From: an uncultured Helicobacter sp. | Lineage (GTDB): Bacteria > Campylobacterota > Campylobacteria > Campylobacterales > Helicobacteraceae | Reading direction: 5' to 3' | DNA length: 64,000 nt | NCBI RefSeq assembly: GCF_947367035.1 | Contig: NZ_CANBCA010000002.1 | Coordinates: 81,672 to 145,671, forward strand | Shown: piece after piece, positions 53,595 to 63,911 of the stretch | Position numbering within the stretch: position 1 is the first letter of the stretch | Layout of the letters: each line of letters starts with the position of its first letter | Translations under genes and position numbers: made by a program | Notes under the pieces: generated by a model | Told to the model about the DNA's origin: nothing | The model's database searches: none | What the model saw: the letters and a program-made list of their open reading frames with translations, nothing else

Positions 53595-56068
53595 AATAAT
53601 ACCTTTAAGGAAGCATTTGCATAACGTATGGTTGGAAAAAGTTTAAATTCTTCAAATTCGCACACGCCAAGTGCTGCAAACTCGCCCTCCATTTCTTTGT
53701 CAATAATTGCCAAAACTTGTATGGTTTCTCCATTTGCAAAACGCACTTCTACTTTATTTCCTGCACAAATCCCGAGTTTTTCAGCATATTTTTCACTTAA
53801 TTGTAATCCGTTTTTAGAATCTATATACAAAGATTGTAAAGTGCTTTTTGAAAAATGTGCCACAGGATTGCGCGCATAAAGATTATAGGATTCCAATTCT
53901 CCTAGTTCTACGGGTAATATTTCCAAGGATTCCTGTGGAAAATGCGCTCCCAATAAATATCCACGAATTTCAGAACCATCATTTAAAAATCCAAATTTCA
54001 AATCATCATATTCTACACTCTTGAATCCTTTTGCTAGCGGTAAGTCTAGTGTATAATCAATCGTGTCTTCATTTTCTAAGCCTAATACTTTTGCAATATC
54101 ATTTAATTCATACCCATAGTAAGGTGTTGCTGGGGTTAAGGGAACAACGCGTTTATCTACATTTATCAATGTGCCTTCTTGCTCATTTAAATAAGGCATT
54201 TGCAATGCATTGTCTGCACCCACACCAATCTTGTAATGCCCTTGTGTATTATAACCCACACTATATCCTACGCCCTCTTTATCCAACTCGCAAATGAGGG
54301 AAATTCCAAGCGCATTAGGGCTAGGTGGAAGCAATAAAACTTTAAAGAGACTCAATCTCTCAATATAACCCAAAATTTTTGCAATATTATTAGCATTTCT
54401 CGCACGATATATATCAAAACCAACAATTAAAATTGGATTTTTCGCATTCTCTAAAGCATTTTTTGTCTGCTCTATGGAATCTTTAATAGAATCGCCACAA
54501 TAATCATATAGTGCGCTTGTTACAACCTCAATTTCTTGATTTATTTTTTCTACTTCTTCTTTTTCTATAAACTTCTCTTTACCCTCCTCGTCTAAAACCA
54601 CATTACCCTCTTTGTCTAGTTCTTTGACTTTAACTTTTTTCTTAACTTCTTTTATAATCGTTTGCGTTTCTTTGTGTTCATATCTTTCAATTTGAGTTTT
54701 TAAAGAGTTTGGCATTTGTTCTTTTGAGATACACACGCTAGCTAGCAATAATGCTAAAGCCTCTTCAGCATTTGGCTGATAAACCCCATTAATAGGCGAT
54801 TTTACAAAACGATTGACGACAATATCTTGCATTGTATGAAAATAAGCTAAATTCGCACCTTTGTTCTGCCTCATTGCATTATTAATACTATGCGTGATTA
54901 CAGGCATATCATAACTTAAAGCCCCGCCAAAACATACTACAAAAGTGCTTTGGGCAATATCTTTCTGACTTGCATTTCCTAGAGAACCACTGACTTTAAC
55001 ATAAGAATCCAAAAAAACTTTAAAAGGATAGACTTCTTGACAAACCAACTTATAACCAAACTTTTCCTTTAAAGATTGCAAAATCAAAGATTCTTCATTG
55101 CTTAAATCGCCAGCAAAGTTGATAGTTTGTGCCTCTCTAAAAGCCACTATACTTGCATTGAAAGCTTCTTTATCTTTTTTAACCTGTTGATTATTAACAT
55201 CAAAGCCCAATCTCCCCGCAGGACAAAGGGTAGAAAAATTCCAATCACTACTTATACGATAAACTTTTCTTTCTCCGCCTCCAATTTTTTCTTGCTTTAC
55301 CTCATAACTGATTGGACAACCATTGCCACAATGAACACAGGTGCTAGGGATTTTTTCTAACTCCCATGCATTAGAGCGATACTGAAAATGTCCAATCGTC
55401 AGCGCACCCACAGGGCATACACTTACACACTCTGCGCAATCACCACACGCTTCCGCCTCTACACCATTAAGCCCTATTAATGATTTTTTAAATTTTGTCC
55501 AAACCCCATAAGCATCTTTGGGCATAATGTCTTTATATTCTTTAGGTGGCATCTCACCCTCACGTTTTTGCGCTTTAATATGTGCTTTACCAATTTTATC
55601 TTTACAAAGTGTTACACATCGCTCACACACGATACAAAGATTCGGGTCATAGACCGCTTTACCCCATAAATCAAACTTTTTCTCCTCATCTTTCATTGCA
55701 TAGTCTTGTTCATTTATGCCTACATAATGTGTATAGTTTTGCAATTCACATTCACCACTTTTATCACACACACCACATTGCAAAGGATGATTTATAACAT
55801 AAGCTTGCATAATTGCTTTACGTTCTATCTCAATTTCTGGGGTATGCACTCTAATATCCATTCCTTCTTTGACTTTTGCATTACAAGCATACACGCGCTT
55901 ACCATCTGCCTCTACCATACACATTTTACAAGCAAGTGTAGGAGACGAGCAAGAAAGGTAACAGATTGCTGGAATGAATATACCATTAGCACGTGCAACA
56001 TTTAAGATACTTTCTCCTTCCTCGCAAAGAATCTCACAGCCATCAATTGTTACTTTTATTGTTTCCAT
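53591..56068 (-). CDS. nuoG: Complex I subunit NuoG
   Basis: An 825-residue peripheral-arm subunit. N-terminal 2Fe-2S ligands (CYLSCSSPTLACKMC near 37), the HPLQCGVCDKSGECELQNYTH cluster near 94, ferredoxin-type clusters near 145-225 and CVHCGNGCPISYE near 242 are all present, followed by a molybdopterin-like domain. A charged insertion of about 45 residues, rich in Lys, Glu and Val, lies at about 470-515 (54530-54660). It follows the two replacement subunits for NuoE/NuoF, so it should receive electrons from them rather than from NADH. Confidence 0.95.
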   Translation of the reverse strand: METIKVTIDGCEILCEEGESILNVARANGIFIPAICYLSCSSPTLACKMCMVEADGKRVYACNAKVKEGMDIRVHTPEIEIERKAIMQAYVINHPLQCGVCDKSGECELQNYTHYVGINEQDYAMKDEEKKFDLWGKAVYDPNLCIVCERCVTLCKDKIGKAHIKAQKREGEMPPKEYKDIMPKDAYGVWTKFKKSLIGLNGVEAEACGDCAECVSVCPVGALTIGHFQYRSNAWELEKIPSTCVHCGNGCPISYEVKQEKIGGGERKVYRISSDWNFSTLCPAGRLGFDVNNQQVKKDKEAFNASIVAFREAQTINFAGDLSNEESLILQSLKEKFGYKLVCQEVYPFKVFLDSYVKVSGSLGNASQKDIAQSTFVVCFGGALSYDMPVITHSINNAMRQNKGANLAYFHTMQDIVVNRFVKSPINGVYQPNAEEALALLLASVCISKEQMPNSLKTQIERYEHKETQTIIKEVKKKVKVKELDKEGNVVLDEEGKEKFIEKEEVEKINQEIEVVTSALYDYCGDSIKDSIEQTKNALENAKNPILIVGFDIYRARNANNIAKILGYIERLSLFKVLLLPPSPNALGISLICELDKEGVGYSVGYNTQGHYKIGVGADNALQMPYLNEQEGTLINVDKRVVPLTPATPYYGYELNDIAKVLGLENEDTIDYTLDLPLAKGFKSVEYDDLKFGFLNDGSEIRGYLLGAHFPQESLEILPVELGELESYNLYARNPVAHFSKSTLQSLYIDSKNGLQLSEKYAEKLGICAGNKVEVRFANGETIQVLAIIDKEMEGEFAALGVCEFEEFKLFPTIRYANASLKVLL

Positions 56069-56967
56069 TACGCCACCTTGCTTATTTTGACTTGTTTATA
56101 GCAAAATCCATTATTTAAATCCAAAAAATCTTTGAAATCCAATGCCAGTGGAATCCATAGAATCCCAACCATACCTTTTAATTCCATATTCTTGTGCAAT
56201 TTGGCTTGTATGGTTTTTTGGGATTCTAAAAATTGCACTTCAATCTTTCCTTCTTCTTGTATTTTGCCCACCTGACTAAATTGTTTAGAAACCTCTAAAA
56301 TTGGTTCCTCCAATGGCTTATTTTGCAAATATGCCACCAACCCATTATAGCATTCTAATCCTTCCAATGTTTCTATGGGCATTTTTTTACGGGCAGTTAC
56401 CTCTTTGGGTGCAGATTCTAAAAATATTATTTCTATTTGACTGAATGCACGAGCTAAAAGTGCCAAAATTTTTCCAATATTATGCACTCTTTTATGCGTG
56501 TTTAAATCTTTACCTACAACAATCATACTTTTTTGCGACTTAAAACTTCGTGCAATTTGTTCTAGTTCTTCTTCTGATAAATTACATTCTGAAGCTAGAT
56601 TCCCTACATCTAGAGACTCAACAAACGTTTTTAATTCCAAATCTCCGCCATAAACACTATAAAATGCACTTACAAGCAAGGCTATAATTGCTTCTTCGGA
56701 ACCAACCTCATAGAGAAAATGTAGAATCTTTGGATAAGAATTAAGGTTTAAAGGGTGGAGCAGAAAAACTTGAATGGAATCTTTAAATTCATTTTGTGAT
56801 TCTAAAGAGCTAAAATTTACTCCTTGTTGCTTCAATGCACGAGCAAATTCCTCAATAAATCCACCCAAAAGCAAAATATTTTTGCCCTTTAACGCATTTT
56901 GTTCTATGGATTCAATGAATTTTGCCTTTCCATCATTTGCTAAGAAAGATTCAATCAAAGCACTCAT
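56068..56967 (-). CDS. NuoF-position replacement subunit (HP1265/NuoY-like)
   Basis: A 299-residue protein between the NuoX-like gene and nuoG, from an ATG at 56967 that overlaps the nuoX stop (ATGA). It lacks the NADH- and FMN-binding motifs of NuoF and its Cys cluster. A Rossmann-like or molybdopterin-like fold is suggested by LKGKNILLLGGFIEEFA near 38 and KSQKSMIVVGKDLNTHKR near 150. It fits the Helicobacter/Campylobacter protein that takes the place of NuoF, which in C. jejuni goes with flavodoxin as electron donor. Confidence 0.82.
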   Translation of the reverse strand: MSALIESFLANDGKAKFIESIEQNALKGKNILLLGGFIEEFARALKQQGVNFSSLESQNEFKDSIQVFLLHPLNLNSYPKILHFLYEVGSEEAIIALLVSAFYSVYGGDLELKTFVESLDVGNLASECNLSEEELEQIARSFKSQKSMIVVGKDLNTHKRVHNIGKILALLARAFSQIEIIFLESAPKEVTARKKMPIETLEGLECYNGLVAYLQNKPLEEPILEVSKQFSQVGKIQEEGKIEVQFLESQKTIQAKLHKNMELKGMVGILWIPLALDFKDFLDLNNGFCYKQVKISKVA

Positions 56968-57209
56968 TGTGCAATCCTTGCAGTTTCTTTTCTTACAACA
57001 ATCGTCCAATCCACTTCATTAAAGCGCAAAGAATTTAATAATGTATTACCACTTTTTTTAACTAAATCTGCACTTTTTTGAACATTATTAAAATCTAGCA
57101 CTTCAAACAAAAAAATTCCAACCTCCTCTTTTTCTAGCTCTTTATCTAAAATCTCTTCCAAGCGCAAAAAGAAATCATTTTTTAAATGGCGTAAATCAAA
57201 ACGTTTCAT
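56964..57209 (-). CDS. NuoE-position replacement subunit (HP1264/NuoX-like)
   Basis: An 81-residue small protein starting [20 protein letters not shown], without the four Cys of NuoE's 2Fe-2S centre. Its ATG overlaps the nuoD stop, and it ends in the ATGA that starts the next gene. Position and size match HP1264/Cj1575c, the subunit that replaces NuoE in Epsilonproteobacteria. Confidence 0.85.
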   Translation of the reverse strand: MKRFDLRHLKNDFFLRLEEILDKELEKEEVGIFLFEVLDFNNVQKSADLVKKSGNTLLNSLRFNEVDWTIVVRKETARIAQ

Positions 57210-58435
57210 CGGTCAATCTCCCCAAAGACAATATTAGTATTCCCGATAATTGTTACAACATCTGCCAAATAATGTCCGGGCAATAAATCTTGTAAAACTC
57301 CTGTATGGAAAAAACTTGGCGTTCGCATTTTGACACGATAAGGATAAGGTTCGCCCTCTGAACGGATAAAAAACCCTAACTCTCCTTTAGGAGATTCTGT
57401 TGGCACATACACTTCACCAATAGGGGGACGCATTCCTTGAGCAACTAAAACAAAATGTTGCATTAAAGAATAATTCTGTGTCATAATTTGCTCTTTTGGT
57501 GCAGAGAAATAACGTGTATCCTCACACATAATAAGAGAATCCGTGTCTTGATATTTATCTATTAATTGATAAAGCAACCGAATACTCTGACGCATTTCTT
57601 CCATATAAAGCAAATAGCGTCCATAGCTATCATTGCTTTCTCCAATAGGAACATCAAATTCCAATTCATCATAAAGTTCATAAGGTTCTTCTTTGCGAAT
57701 ATCCCAAGCGATTCCACTTCCACGCAATAAAACACCACTTAAACCCCAACTTTTTGCCATTTCAGGACTTACAACACCTACATTCTCTAAACGCATACGC
57801 CAAATTCTATTCTCGCTTAAAATTCCTTCATAAAGTTTAATTTGGCTTGGCAATAGCTCTAAATAGGCTTTTAATTTTTCAATCCAACCTTGTGGCAAAT
57901 CTAATGGCACACCCCCGATTCTAACACTTGAATGCGTTAATCTTGCGCCACAATAATCCTCAATCAAATCAATGCCGAACTCACGTTCTCTAAAGCAGTA
58001 TAAAAAAATACTCATTGCTCCTACATCAAGTGCGTGGGTAGCTAACCAAAAAAGATGAGAGATAATGCGATTCAGCTCTAAAAGCATTGTGCGAATCACT
58101 TTAGCGCGTCTTGGTACTTCAACACCTAGTAATCTTTCTACACTAAGTGCAAAAGCATAGTTATTAGAGCTTGCAGCAATATAATCCATTCTATCTGTGG
58201 TTGGCAAAAATTCATTATAAATCATATTTTCTGCCATTTTCTCCATTCCACGATGCAAATACCCTACATCTGGAGTTGCTTTAATGACTTTTTCGCCTTC
58301 TAATTCTAAAATCAATCGTAACTGTCCGTGCGCACTTGGGTGTTGAGGACCAAAATTTACCACCATTGCATTATCACTTATGCGGTCAAAAGCAACATTT
58401 TCATAAAATGGTATTAGTTTATTTGGTTGTTGCAT
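57206..58435 (-). CDS. nuoD: Complex I subunit NuoD
   Basis: A 409-residue peripheral-arm subunit forming the quinone pocket with Nuo[22 protein letters not shown] near residue 24, [14 protein letters not shown] near 58, [20 protein letters not shown] near 82, [16 protein letters not shown] and the C-terminal [17 protein letters not shown] are family signatures. Separate from nuoC (not the E. coli NuoCD fusion). Confidence 0.98.
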   Translation of the reverse strand: MQQPNKLIPFYENVAFDRISDNAMVVNFGPQHPSAHGQLRLILELEGEKVIKATPDVGYLHRGMEKMAENMIYNEFLPTTDRMDYIAASSNNYAFALSVERLLGVEVPRRAKVIRTMLLELNRIISHLFWLATHALDVGAMSIFLYCFREREFGIDLIEDYCGARLTHSSVRIGGVPLDLPQGWIEKLKAYLELLPSQIKLYEGILSENRIWRMRLENVGVVSPEMAKSWGLSGVLLRGSGIAWDIRKEEPYELYDELEFDVPIGESNDSYGRYLLYMEEMRQSIRLLYQLIDKYQDTDSLIMCEDTRYFSAPKEQIMTQNYSLMQHFVLVAQGMRPPIGEVYVPTESPKGELGFFIRSEGEPYPYRVKMRTPSFFHTGVLQDLLPGHYLADVVTIIGNTNIVFGEIDR

Positions 58436-58436
58436 A

Positions 58437-59240
58437 TCATTTCCTCTCTTTAAGCTCTTTGGAATTCTCTGGCTTTAGTTTTGTTACAAACAACACACCC
58501 TCTTCCTCTTGATAAATAATTGGTTGAGGTTTTTCAACTCCTTCTTCTATTTTTTGTCCATATTCTACTTCGTAACCCAAATGAGAGAATCGTGTGGAAT
58601 CATAGCGGTCAATTCGTGCAGAATCTCTCTGTTCTTCACCAATTACCTCACGATACTCTTTGCCAAAAATTGTATCCACTTCATACCATTGCGCCGACTC
58701 ATCTCCTTGTAATGGATAACTCTTTAATAAAGGGTGTCCCACCCAATCATCAGGCATTAAGATTCGCTTAGGATAAGGATGTCCAACAGGTAGAATCCCA
58801 AACATATCATACATTTCGCGCTCACTCCAATCTGCGCTACGAAACAATCCTGTTACGGATTCTATTTTCTCATTTTTTCTCAAAAAAGTCTTTACCCGCA
58901 AACGTTTAGCGCGACTCATAGAGAGCATTTGATAAAAAATTTCAAAACCTCCTTTTTGCTCTACATAATCTATCGCACTCAACTCACTTAGGACATCATA
59001 ACCAATCGTTTTTAGTGTTGCTAATGCCTGATAAACAGAATCCCTCTCTATCCATATTACCAAAGTTCCACATTCTATATAGTTTTCTATAATTTTTACT
59101 TGTTTGCTTAAATTTTCTATATCTGCACAATAAACTGTATCACTTGTAATAGGCTCTCTTTGGAGTTTTGGAGCAACATAAAATCTATCTTTATAATACA
59201 CTTCTTTTTGTGCATTATTTTTTGGTTTAAATTTTCTCAT
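58437..59240 (-). CDS. nuoC: Complex I subunit NuoC
   Basis: A 267-residue peripheral-arm subunit. The NuoC core (about residues 45-190) has [25 protein letters not shown] near 130 followed by [24 protein letters not shown] variable C-terminal 75 residues follow, rich in Glu. AAAGGAGGA before the ATG is a strong site. Confidence 0.97.
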   Translation of the reverse strand: MRKFKPKNNAQKEVYYKDRFYVAPKLQREPITSDTVYCADIENLSKQVKIIENYIECGTLVIWIERDSVYQALATLKTIGYDVLSELSAIDYVEQKGGFEIFYQMLSMSRAKRLRVKTFLRKNEKIESVTGLFRSADWSEREMYDMFGILPVGHPYPKRILMPDDWVGHPLLKSYPLQGDESAQWYEVDTIFGKEYREVIGEEQRDSARIDRYDSTRFSHLGYEVEYGQKIEEGVEKPQPIIYQEEEGVLFVTKLKPENSKELKERK

Positions 59241-59249
59241 ATTCCTCCT

Positions 59250-59759
59250 TTACACTAAACGTTTAGCAGACTGCGCACGATTAGCTTTTTGTTTGCGAAT
59301 TTTTTGCTGAAGAACCATTAAAGCATATTGCAAAGTCTCTGGTCGTGGCGAACAACCTGGCAAGTAAATATCCACAGGTATGATTCTATCCACTCCTTGC
59401 ACAGTGGCATAAGTGTTAAACATTCCACCCGTATTTGCACAACTTCCCATAGAAATAACCCATTTAGGCTCTGGCATTTGGTCATAGAGACGTCTGACAA
59501 ATTGAGCGTGCTTTTTTGTAACCGTTCCCGCAATAATCATTACATCACTTTGTCTAGGACTTGCCCTAAATATTGTTCCAAACCTGTCAAAATCATAACG
59601 ACTAGCTCCTGTTGCCATCATTTCAATTGCACAACAAGCCAATCCATAAGTCATTGCCCAAAGAGAATTGCTACGTCCCCAATTCAATAACTTATCTACA
59701 CTCGTTAATGCGATAGGCAAACCACCACTTTTAAGATAATCTACTTCATGCTCTGCCAT
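59250..59759 (-). CDS. nuoB: Complex I subunit NuoB
   Basis: A 169-residue subunit carrying cluster N2 next to the quinone site. The adjacent Cys pair is in [14 protein letters not shown] near 38, with further ligands in [10 protein letters not shown] near 105 and [11 protein letters not shown] near 135. I chose the ATG at 59759 because AAGGAG lies seven bases upstream; it overlaps nuoA by 19 bases. Length is normal for NuoB. Confidence 0.97.
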   Translation of the reverse strand: MAEHEVDYLKSGGLPIALTSVDKLLNWGRSNSLWAMTYGLACCAIEMMATGASRYDFDRFGTIFRASPRQSDVMIIAGTVTKKHAQFVRRLYDQMPEPKWVISMGSCANTGGMFNTYATVQGVDRIIPVDIYLPGCSPRPETLQYALMVLQQKIRKQKANRAQSAKRLV

Positions 59760-60130
59760 CTCAAAGCTCCTTTTCTCCAAGCATAAATAAATCCAATCAC
59801 AAGCAACAAAACAAACAAAACCATTTCAACAAAACCAAAAATACCAAGAACTTTAAAATCCACTGCCCACGGGAACATAAAGATAATCTCTATATCAAAA
59901 AGGATAAATAACAACGCCATAATATAAAATTGCGATGAGATTCTATTAGGCTGCTTGGTAGGAGCTAAACCGCATTCATAAGGGGCTAATTTCAACTTTT
60001 GTGTATTTTTGTTAGCCAATTTTCTTCCGACAAATCGCGAAAGAAATGTTGTCATTAAAAATGCACCAAAGGTAAAAACAAAAATTACAAAAACACCAAA
60101 ATAGGGGTGAGAAACATCTAAATGAGACAC
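59741..60130 (-). CDS. nuoA: Complex I subunit NuoA
   Basis: A 129-residue membrane subunit with three helices. The loop [40 protein letters not shown] is the family's hallmark. It begins with GTG preceded by AAGGA seven bases upstream. It is the first gene of a 14-gene leftward operon spanning about 14 kb. Confidence 0.96.
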   Translation of the reverse strand: MSHLDVSHPYFGVFVIFVFTFGAFLMTTFLSRFVGRKLANKNTQKLKLAPYECGLAPTKQPNRISSQFYIMALLFILFDIEIIFMFPWAVDFKVLGIFGFVEMVLFVLLLVIGFIYAWRKGALRWQSMK

Positions 60131-60540
60131 ACATCAATCCTTAAGGAATAAAACTTTCTATGTATCTTAGCGTAGTTTTCTTGAAATTTAAAAACAAAAG
60201 GAACAAAATCACGCATTTTTATAAATTTTACAGCTAAAATATTCTAAAGATTAAAGCGCAAGATTCTGCAAATTTTAAACAAAAAGTCAAATTTTATATT
60301 ACTTTTTGTTTAATCTTTTAAATGATACAAAAAGAAACACTACTTAAGATTCTACCTATGGAATCTTAATTTATAATTTTAAACTTCCTCTACACTCTAT
60401 AAACAAAATTTGAAATTTTTAAAATAAATTTTCCTATCACTTGTTGATTGGAATAATCTTAACAGACTAGATTCATTACCAAGAAAATTACGAGAGTATA
60501 ACGAAATTTTACAAAGGGATTTTTACCCACTCTCTTGCCT
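60131..60540. other. nuo leader and spacer, no gene seen
   Basis: 410 AT-rich bases between nuoA and the S1-domain gene. They should hold the nuo promoter, but several TATAAA-like sites in this AT-rich DNA cannot be ranked. An inverted repeat lies at 60344-60369. No coding frame with a ribosome binding site was found. Confidence 0.5.
60344..60369. repeat. 9-bp inverted repeat TTAAGATTC / GAATCTTAA
   Basis: Perfect 9-bp arms (60344-60352 and 60361-60369) with an 8-base loop, upstream of the nuo operon. On the plus strand it is followed by TTTATAATTTT. It could be a terminator-like hairpin after the leftward S1-domain gene or an operator. Confidence 0.55.
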
Positions 60541-61383
60541 TTAAGATTCTTTTAATGCAATGCCAACTTTGGGTTTTAATAGAATCTTATCTTCCTCTAG
60601 CAAGAGACTTAAAGCGCGCTTAAAAGCTTTTTTACTCATAGCACACACTAATTGAATCTCCTCTGGGTTGCTATCATAATGTAAATTTAAGATTCCACCA
60701 TTTTGGCACAGAATCTCTAATATCTTCTTGCTCTCCTGTGCCTTTGAGCTTTTTTTCTTAGGGTGATTTAAACTTAAATCACATTTGCCATTGGTATAGA
60801 TGCGTTTAATAAAGCCCTCACATTCAGTAAAAAGTGATAATTCTTTAAAAACTTCATTTTTATAAAGTAATCCTAAATTTACACCATTTACTACACACTC
60901 ATAACCCAAAGGTGTGATTCTAAAGGGTAAAATTTTAACTTTAAATCCAACTCTAAAATTTTTTAATTTCTCACAAAAATTACTTAAATAAGGTTTAATA
61001 TTTTCCTTCGCCAACAAACGATTTTCTCTATCTATACTCAAAAATACCGCTACTTGGCTACCCAAAGGATATTTATAGGGACTTTTACTCGGCATAAAGA
61101 CATCTTTAGCAATCCCTAAATCCAAAAAACAACCAAAATTATTTTTATCCACTACCTTTAAAACCGCAATTTCACCTCTTTGAGCTTTAGGCATTAAAGT
61201 TGTAGCAATGGGGCGGTCTTGCGAATCTGTATATAAAAATACCAAGATTTTATCATCTATCTTTGCGTCTCTAGGTAGATATTTATTGGGCAATAAAACC
61301 TCTTCTTGCCCACTTTGCAAATATGCACCCGCACTAGTAAATCGTGCGATTTTAAGTTCTTTACAAATACCAATCTCTATCAA
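60541..61383 (-). CDS. S1 RNA-binding domain protein, CvfB/YitL family
   Basis: A 280-residue protein with several S1-like beta domains: residues 1-60 (SAGAYLQSGQEEVLLPNKYLP), 65-130 (VVDKNNFGCFLDLGIAKDVFMP) and a third near 140-205, then a winged-helix end. This is the CvfB/YitL layout, an RNA-binding virulence regulator in Staphylococcus; role unknown here. It begins with TTG (GGGGGAAG upstream) overlapping the stop of the membrane protein gene. Confidence 0.85.
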   Translation of the reverse strand: MIEIGICKELKIARFTSAGAYLQSGQEEVLLPNKYLPRDAKIDDKILVFLYTDSQDRPIATTLMPKAQRGEIAVLKVVDKNNFGCFLDLGIAKDVFMPSKSPYKYPLGSQVAVFLSIDRENRLLAKENIKPYLSNFCEKLKNFRVGFKVKILPFRITPLGYECVVNGVNLGLLYKNEVFKELSLFTECEGFIKRIYTNGKCDLSLNHPKKKSSKAQESKKILEILCQNGGILNLHYDSNPEEIQLVCAMSKKAFKRALSLLLEEDKILLKPKVGIALKES

Positions 61384-61949
61384 TCAAAAACTTCCCCCAA
61401 AACTTCGTAAAGACTACGTCCCAATGGCATACCATAAACCTCTGAAACTTGCATACCTACGAAAAACACCATAATCATAAAAATTACAAATCCAATTAAA
61501 CCCAAAATAAAAAATATTTTGATAAGTTTTATATAAAATTGCTCCTCTAATGTATCATCAAGAGTTTTATAAAAACTAAAAAAATCTATAAAAAACTGCA
61601 GCCAAAAAACAAAAAGTCCAACTAATACAACACACAAAACCCCAAAAATCAACATAGAAGTATAGGGGGAAAAGCTTGTGCTAAACTCATAAATATGCAC
61701 TTCCCACATTAGAGTTGCATATCCAATGTGTAAGCCAAAACCTATAATATTTAATAAAATAATAAAAAATATGAATCCTACAAAAATCTCAATACCACTA
61801 GAATACTGGCGAAATTTTTTATACATATTTTTTTGAATGAGATTATCTTCTAATCCGTTAGAACGCAAATCCATAACCTCTGATTTTAGATTTTTCAACC
61901 AACTTCGGCGCATTTTAGCACAACCTTGTGCTTGTGCATTTACATTCAT
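61380..61949 (-). CDS. Hypothetical membrane protein with four helices
   Basis: A 189-residue inner-membrane protein, ATG at 61949 with AAGGA six bases upstream. A basic N-terminal 50 residues (MRRSWLKNLKSEV) is followed by helices near 55-77, 98-120, 145-170 and a final hydrophobic stretch. I recognise no family. It overlaps the S1-domain gene, so the two are co-expressed, and follows ubiD on the same strand. Confidence 0.7.
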   Translation of the reverse strand: MNVNAQAQGCAKMRRSWLKNLKSEVMDLRSNGLEDNLIQKNMYKKFRQYSSGIEIFVGFIFFIILLNIIGFGLHIGYATLMWEVHIYEFSTSFSPYTSMLIFGVLCVVLVGLFVFWLQFFIDFFSFYKTLDDTLEEQFYIKLIKIFFILGLIGFVIFMIMVFFVGMQVSEVYGMPLGRSLYEVLGEVFD

Positions 61950-62018
61950 TTGCAATCCTTACAAAGTTAATATTTTAAAATTCTACATAAAAATTATCAA
62001 GAAAAACTTCACATTTTC

Positions 62019-63911
62019 CTAATGATAGGATTTATCAATGTGAAAAGTGCGATAAAAACTCTCTAAATCTCCAAAATCACTTAATAATCCAAGCTTTTCT
62101 AATCTATCCAAAACCTTACGAGAACAATCTGTTTCTTTAGGCCATTCACGTAGATAATTATCACGCACATCTTTATCACACGCATCAAGTAATAGGGTTT
62201 TGCCAATGATGGTTATATCACGTTTTGCATCTATATTATTCACTACGCGCCAAAGCAACATATAAAGATTATCCAAATCATTTTTAATCGCATCTACAAT
62301 TACAACAATACGCATACATTTTTCTAAAAGATCCACATTTTGCAAGTAAGATTCTGTTTGATTGCACGATTCTAGCTTCGCTTGTTCTAGTGCTAAAAAT
62401 GACTTTTTAAGACTTTCTTTTTTATGGATTCCTACTAATATAATAGGATTTTTGGTCTCCTTATAAATTTGTCGGATATTTTTTACTTCGCCACTAAAGC
62501 TTAAAATTTCACTTAAAACTTTATGTAATTGTATTTCATCAAGCAATTCTGGCTTTTGTATTTCTAAAGTGCGTGTGCAGTCCAATCCTAACTTACCCCC
62601 TTGAGCAAAACTAGGCGAAGCGTGGTCTAAAGCATCACAAACTCCCTCACTTCTTAAGCAATTCTCTACATCAAAACGATTCAAGATAAAAGGAATAATC
62701 TCTGCACTTTGCAAACTCGGTGCGTTTTCACCCACAAAAATTGCGTGCTTTACAAAACTCATTTGTCCCACACCCCAAAATGCGTGCATACTCTGTTGCG
62801 CAATGTGCGGAAAACGCGCTTCAATTTTGGCTAAAATCAAATTATGAAACACTCCATTTTCAGGCATATAATAATCTATTAAATGAGGGGTTGTAGTTTG
62901 TAAAAGTGGCAAAAAGATTCTCTCCGTTGGAAATCCCAAGTATTTATCCTCTAAAGGGGGCTTACCTACAACGGTTGCAAGATAAATTGGATTTTTTTTA
63001 TGTGTGATTGCACTAATTTCTAGCACAGGATAAGGTTCAATAGGTGTATAAAACCCTGTATGGTCGCCGAATCTTCCCTCCTCACGCATTACATTTGGCT
63101 CAACGAACCCTTCTATCACAAAATCTGCATCATAAGGCACACAGAGTGTATTGCTGACACAACGCACCATTTTTGCACGACTTTTACGAACAAACCCATA
63201 GAGCATTAATTCAAACAATCCATAAGGCAAAGGTGCAGTAGCGCACCAAGTATAAAGAGGATCTCCCCCAATTGCAATGCTTACAGGCATTTTTTTGTTT
63301 GCTCTGCGATACTCCTCTAGCAGACTAACACTATCCTTATGGATTTGCCAATGCAATCCTAAATGATTTCTATCATAAACTTGCAAACGATACATACCAA
63401 GATTCCGCACACTACCATCTAAGCTTTGCGTATAGCATTGCCCCATTGTGATAAATCTTCCTCCATCTTCACTCCAAGTTTTAAGGATTGGAATCGCATT
63501 TAAATCTACCTCTACCCCTTTGGTAACCACTTCTTGGCATAAACCTTTCTCTTTTGTAATTTTAGGTGCTAAGAAGCGTAAATTTAACATTTTAGGAGCA
63601 ATTTTTAAAGCTTCTTTTAAAGATTTTGGGGGTTTAAGTTTAATAATTTCCGCCACCTCTTTTGCGATTCCTTGAGTATCACCTATCAATAAGCGCACAC
63701 GAGAAAAACTCCCAAAAAGATTCATTAAAACGGGAGTTTCATAGTTTATCTGTCTTGCTTTATCTATTGGATTAGTAAAAAGCAAGGCTTTAGAATCTTT
63801 GCGCTTAACCTCCAAATAAGCCAAATGTGGAATCTCTAATTCCACATCTAAAGGTTCTGTGATAATCTTTAGCTCATTATGTGCTTTTAATAAATCTATC
63901 GTTTGTCGCAT
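62019..63911 (-). CDS. UbiD-family decarboxylase (menaquinone synthesis)
   Basis: A 630-residue prenylated-FMN-dependent decarboxylase. Family segments: RNLGMYRLQVYDRNHLGLHWQIHKD near 168, IGGDPLYTWCATAPLP near 208, EEGRFGDHTGFYTP near 273 (active-site Glu/Arg region) and PTERIFLPLLQTTTPHL near 320. It is longer than E. coli UbiD (497 residues), as usual for Epsilonproteobacterial members thought to act in the futalosine menaquinone pathway. Usually annotated ubiD or menaquinone biosynthesis decarboxylase. ATAAGGA precedes the ATG. Confidence 0.92.
   Translation of the reverse strand: MRQTIDLLKAHNELKIITEPLDVELEIPHLAYLEVKRKDSKALLFTNPIDKARQINYETPVLMNLFGSFSRVRLLIGDTQGIAKEVAEIIKLKPPKSLKEALKIAPKMLNLRFLAPKITKEKGLCQEVVTKGVEVDLNAIPILKTWSEDGGRFITMGQCYTQSLDGSVRNLGMYRLQVYDRNHLGLHWQIHKDSVSLLEEYRRANKKMPVSIAIGGDPLYTWCATAPLPYGLFELMLYGFVRKSRAKMVRCVSNTLCVPYDADFVIEGFVEPNVMREEGRFGDHTGFYTPIEPYPVLEISAITHKKNPIYLATVVGKPPLEDKYLGFPTERIFLPLLQTTTPHLIDYYMPENGVFHNLILAKIEARFPHIAQQSMHAFWGVGQMSFVKHAIFVGENAPSLQSAEIIPFILNRFDVENCLRSEGVCDALDHASPSFAQGGKLGLDCTRTLEIQKPELLDEIQLHKVLSEILSFSGEVKNIRQIYKETKNPIILVGIHKKESLKKSFLALEQAKLESCNQTESYLQNVDLLEKCMRIVVIVDAIKNDLDNLYMLLWRVVNNIDAKRDITIIGKTLLLDACDKDVRDNYLREWPKETDCSRKVLDRLEKLGLLSDFGDLESFYRTFHIDKSYH

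Noticed and set aside
60344..60369. Riboswitch or leader element upstream of nuo.
   Set aside because: Only a simple 9-bp hairpin is visible, and it lies over 200 bases from nuoA without other conserved-looking structure.
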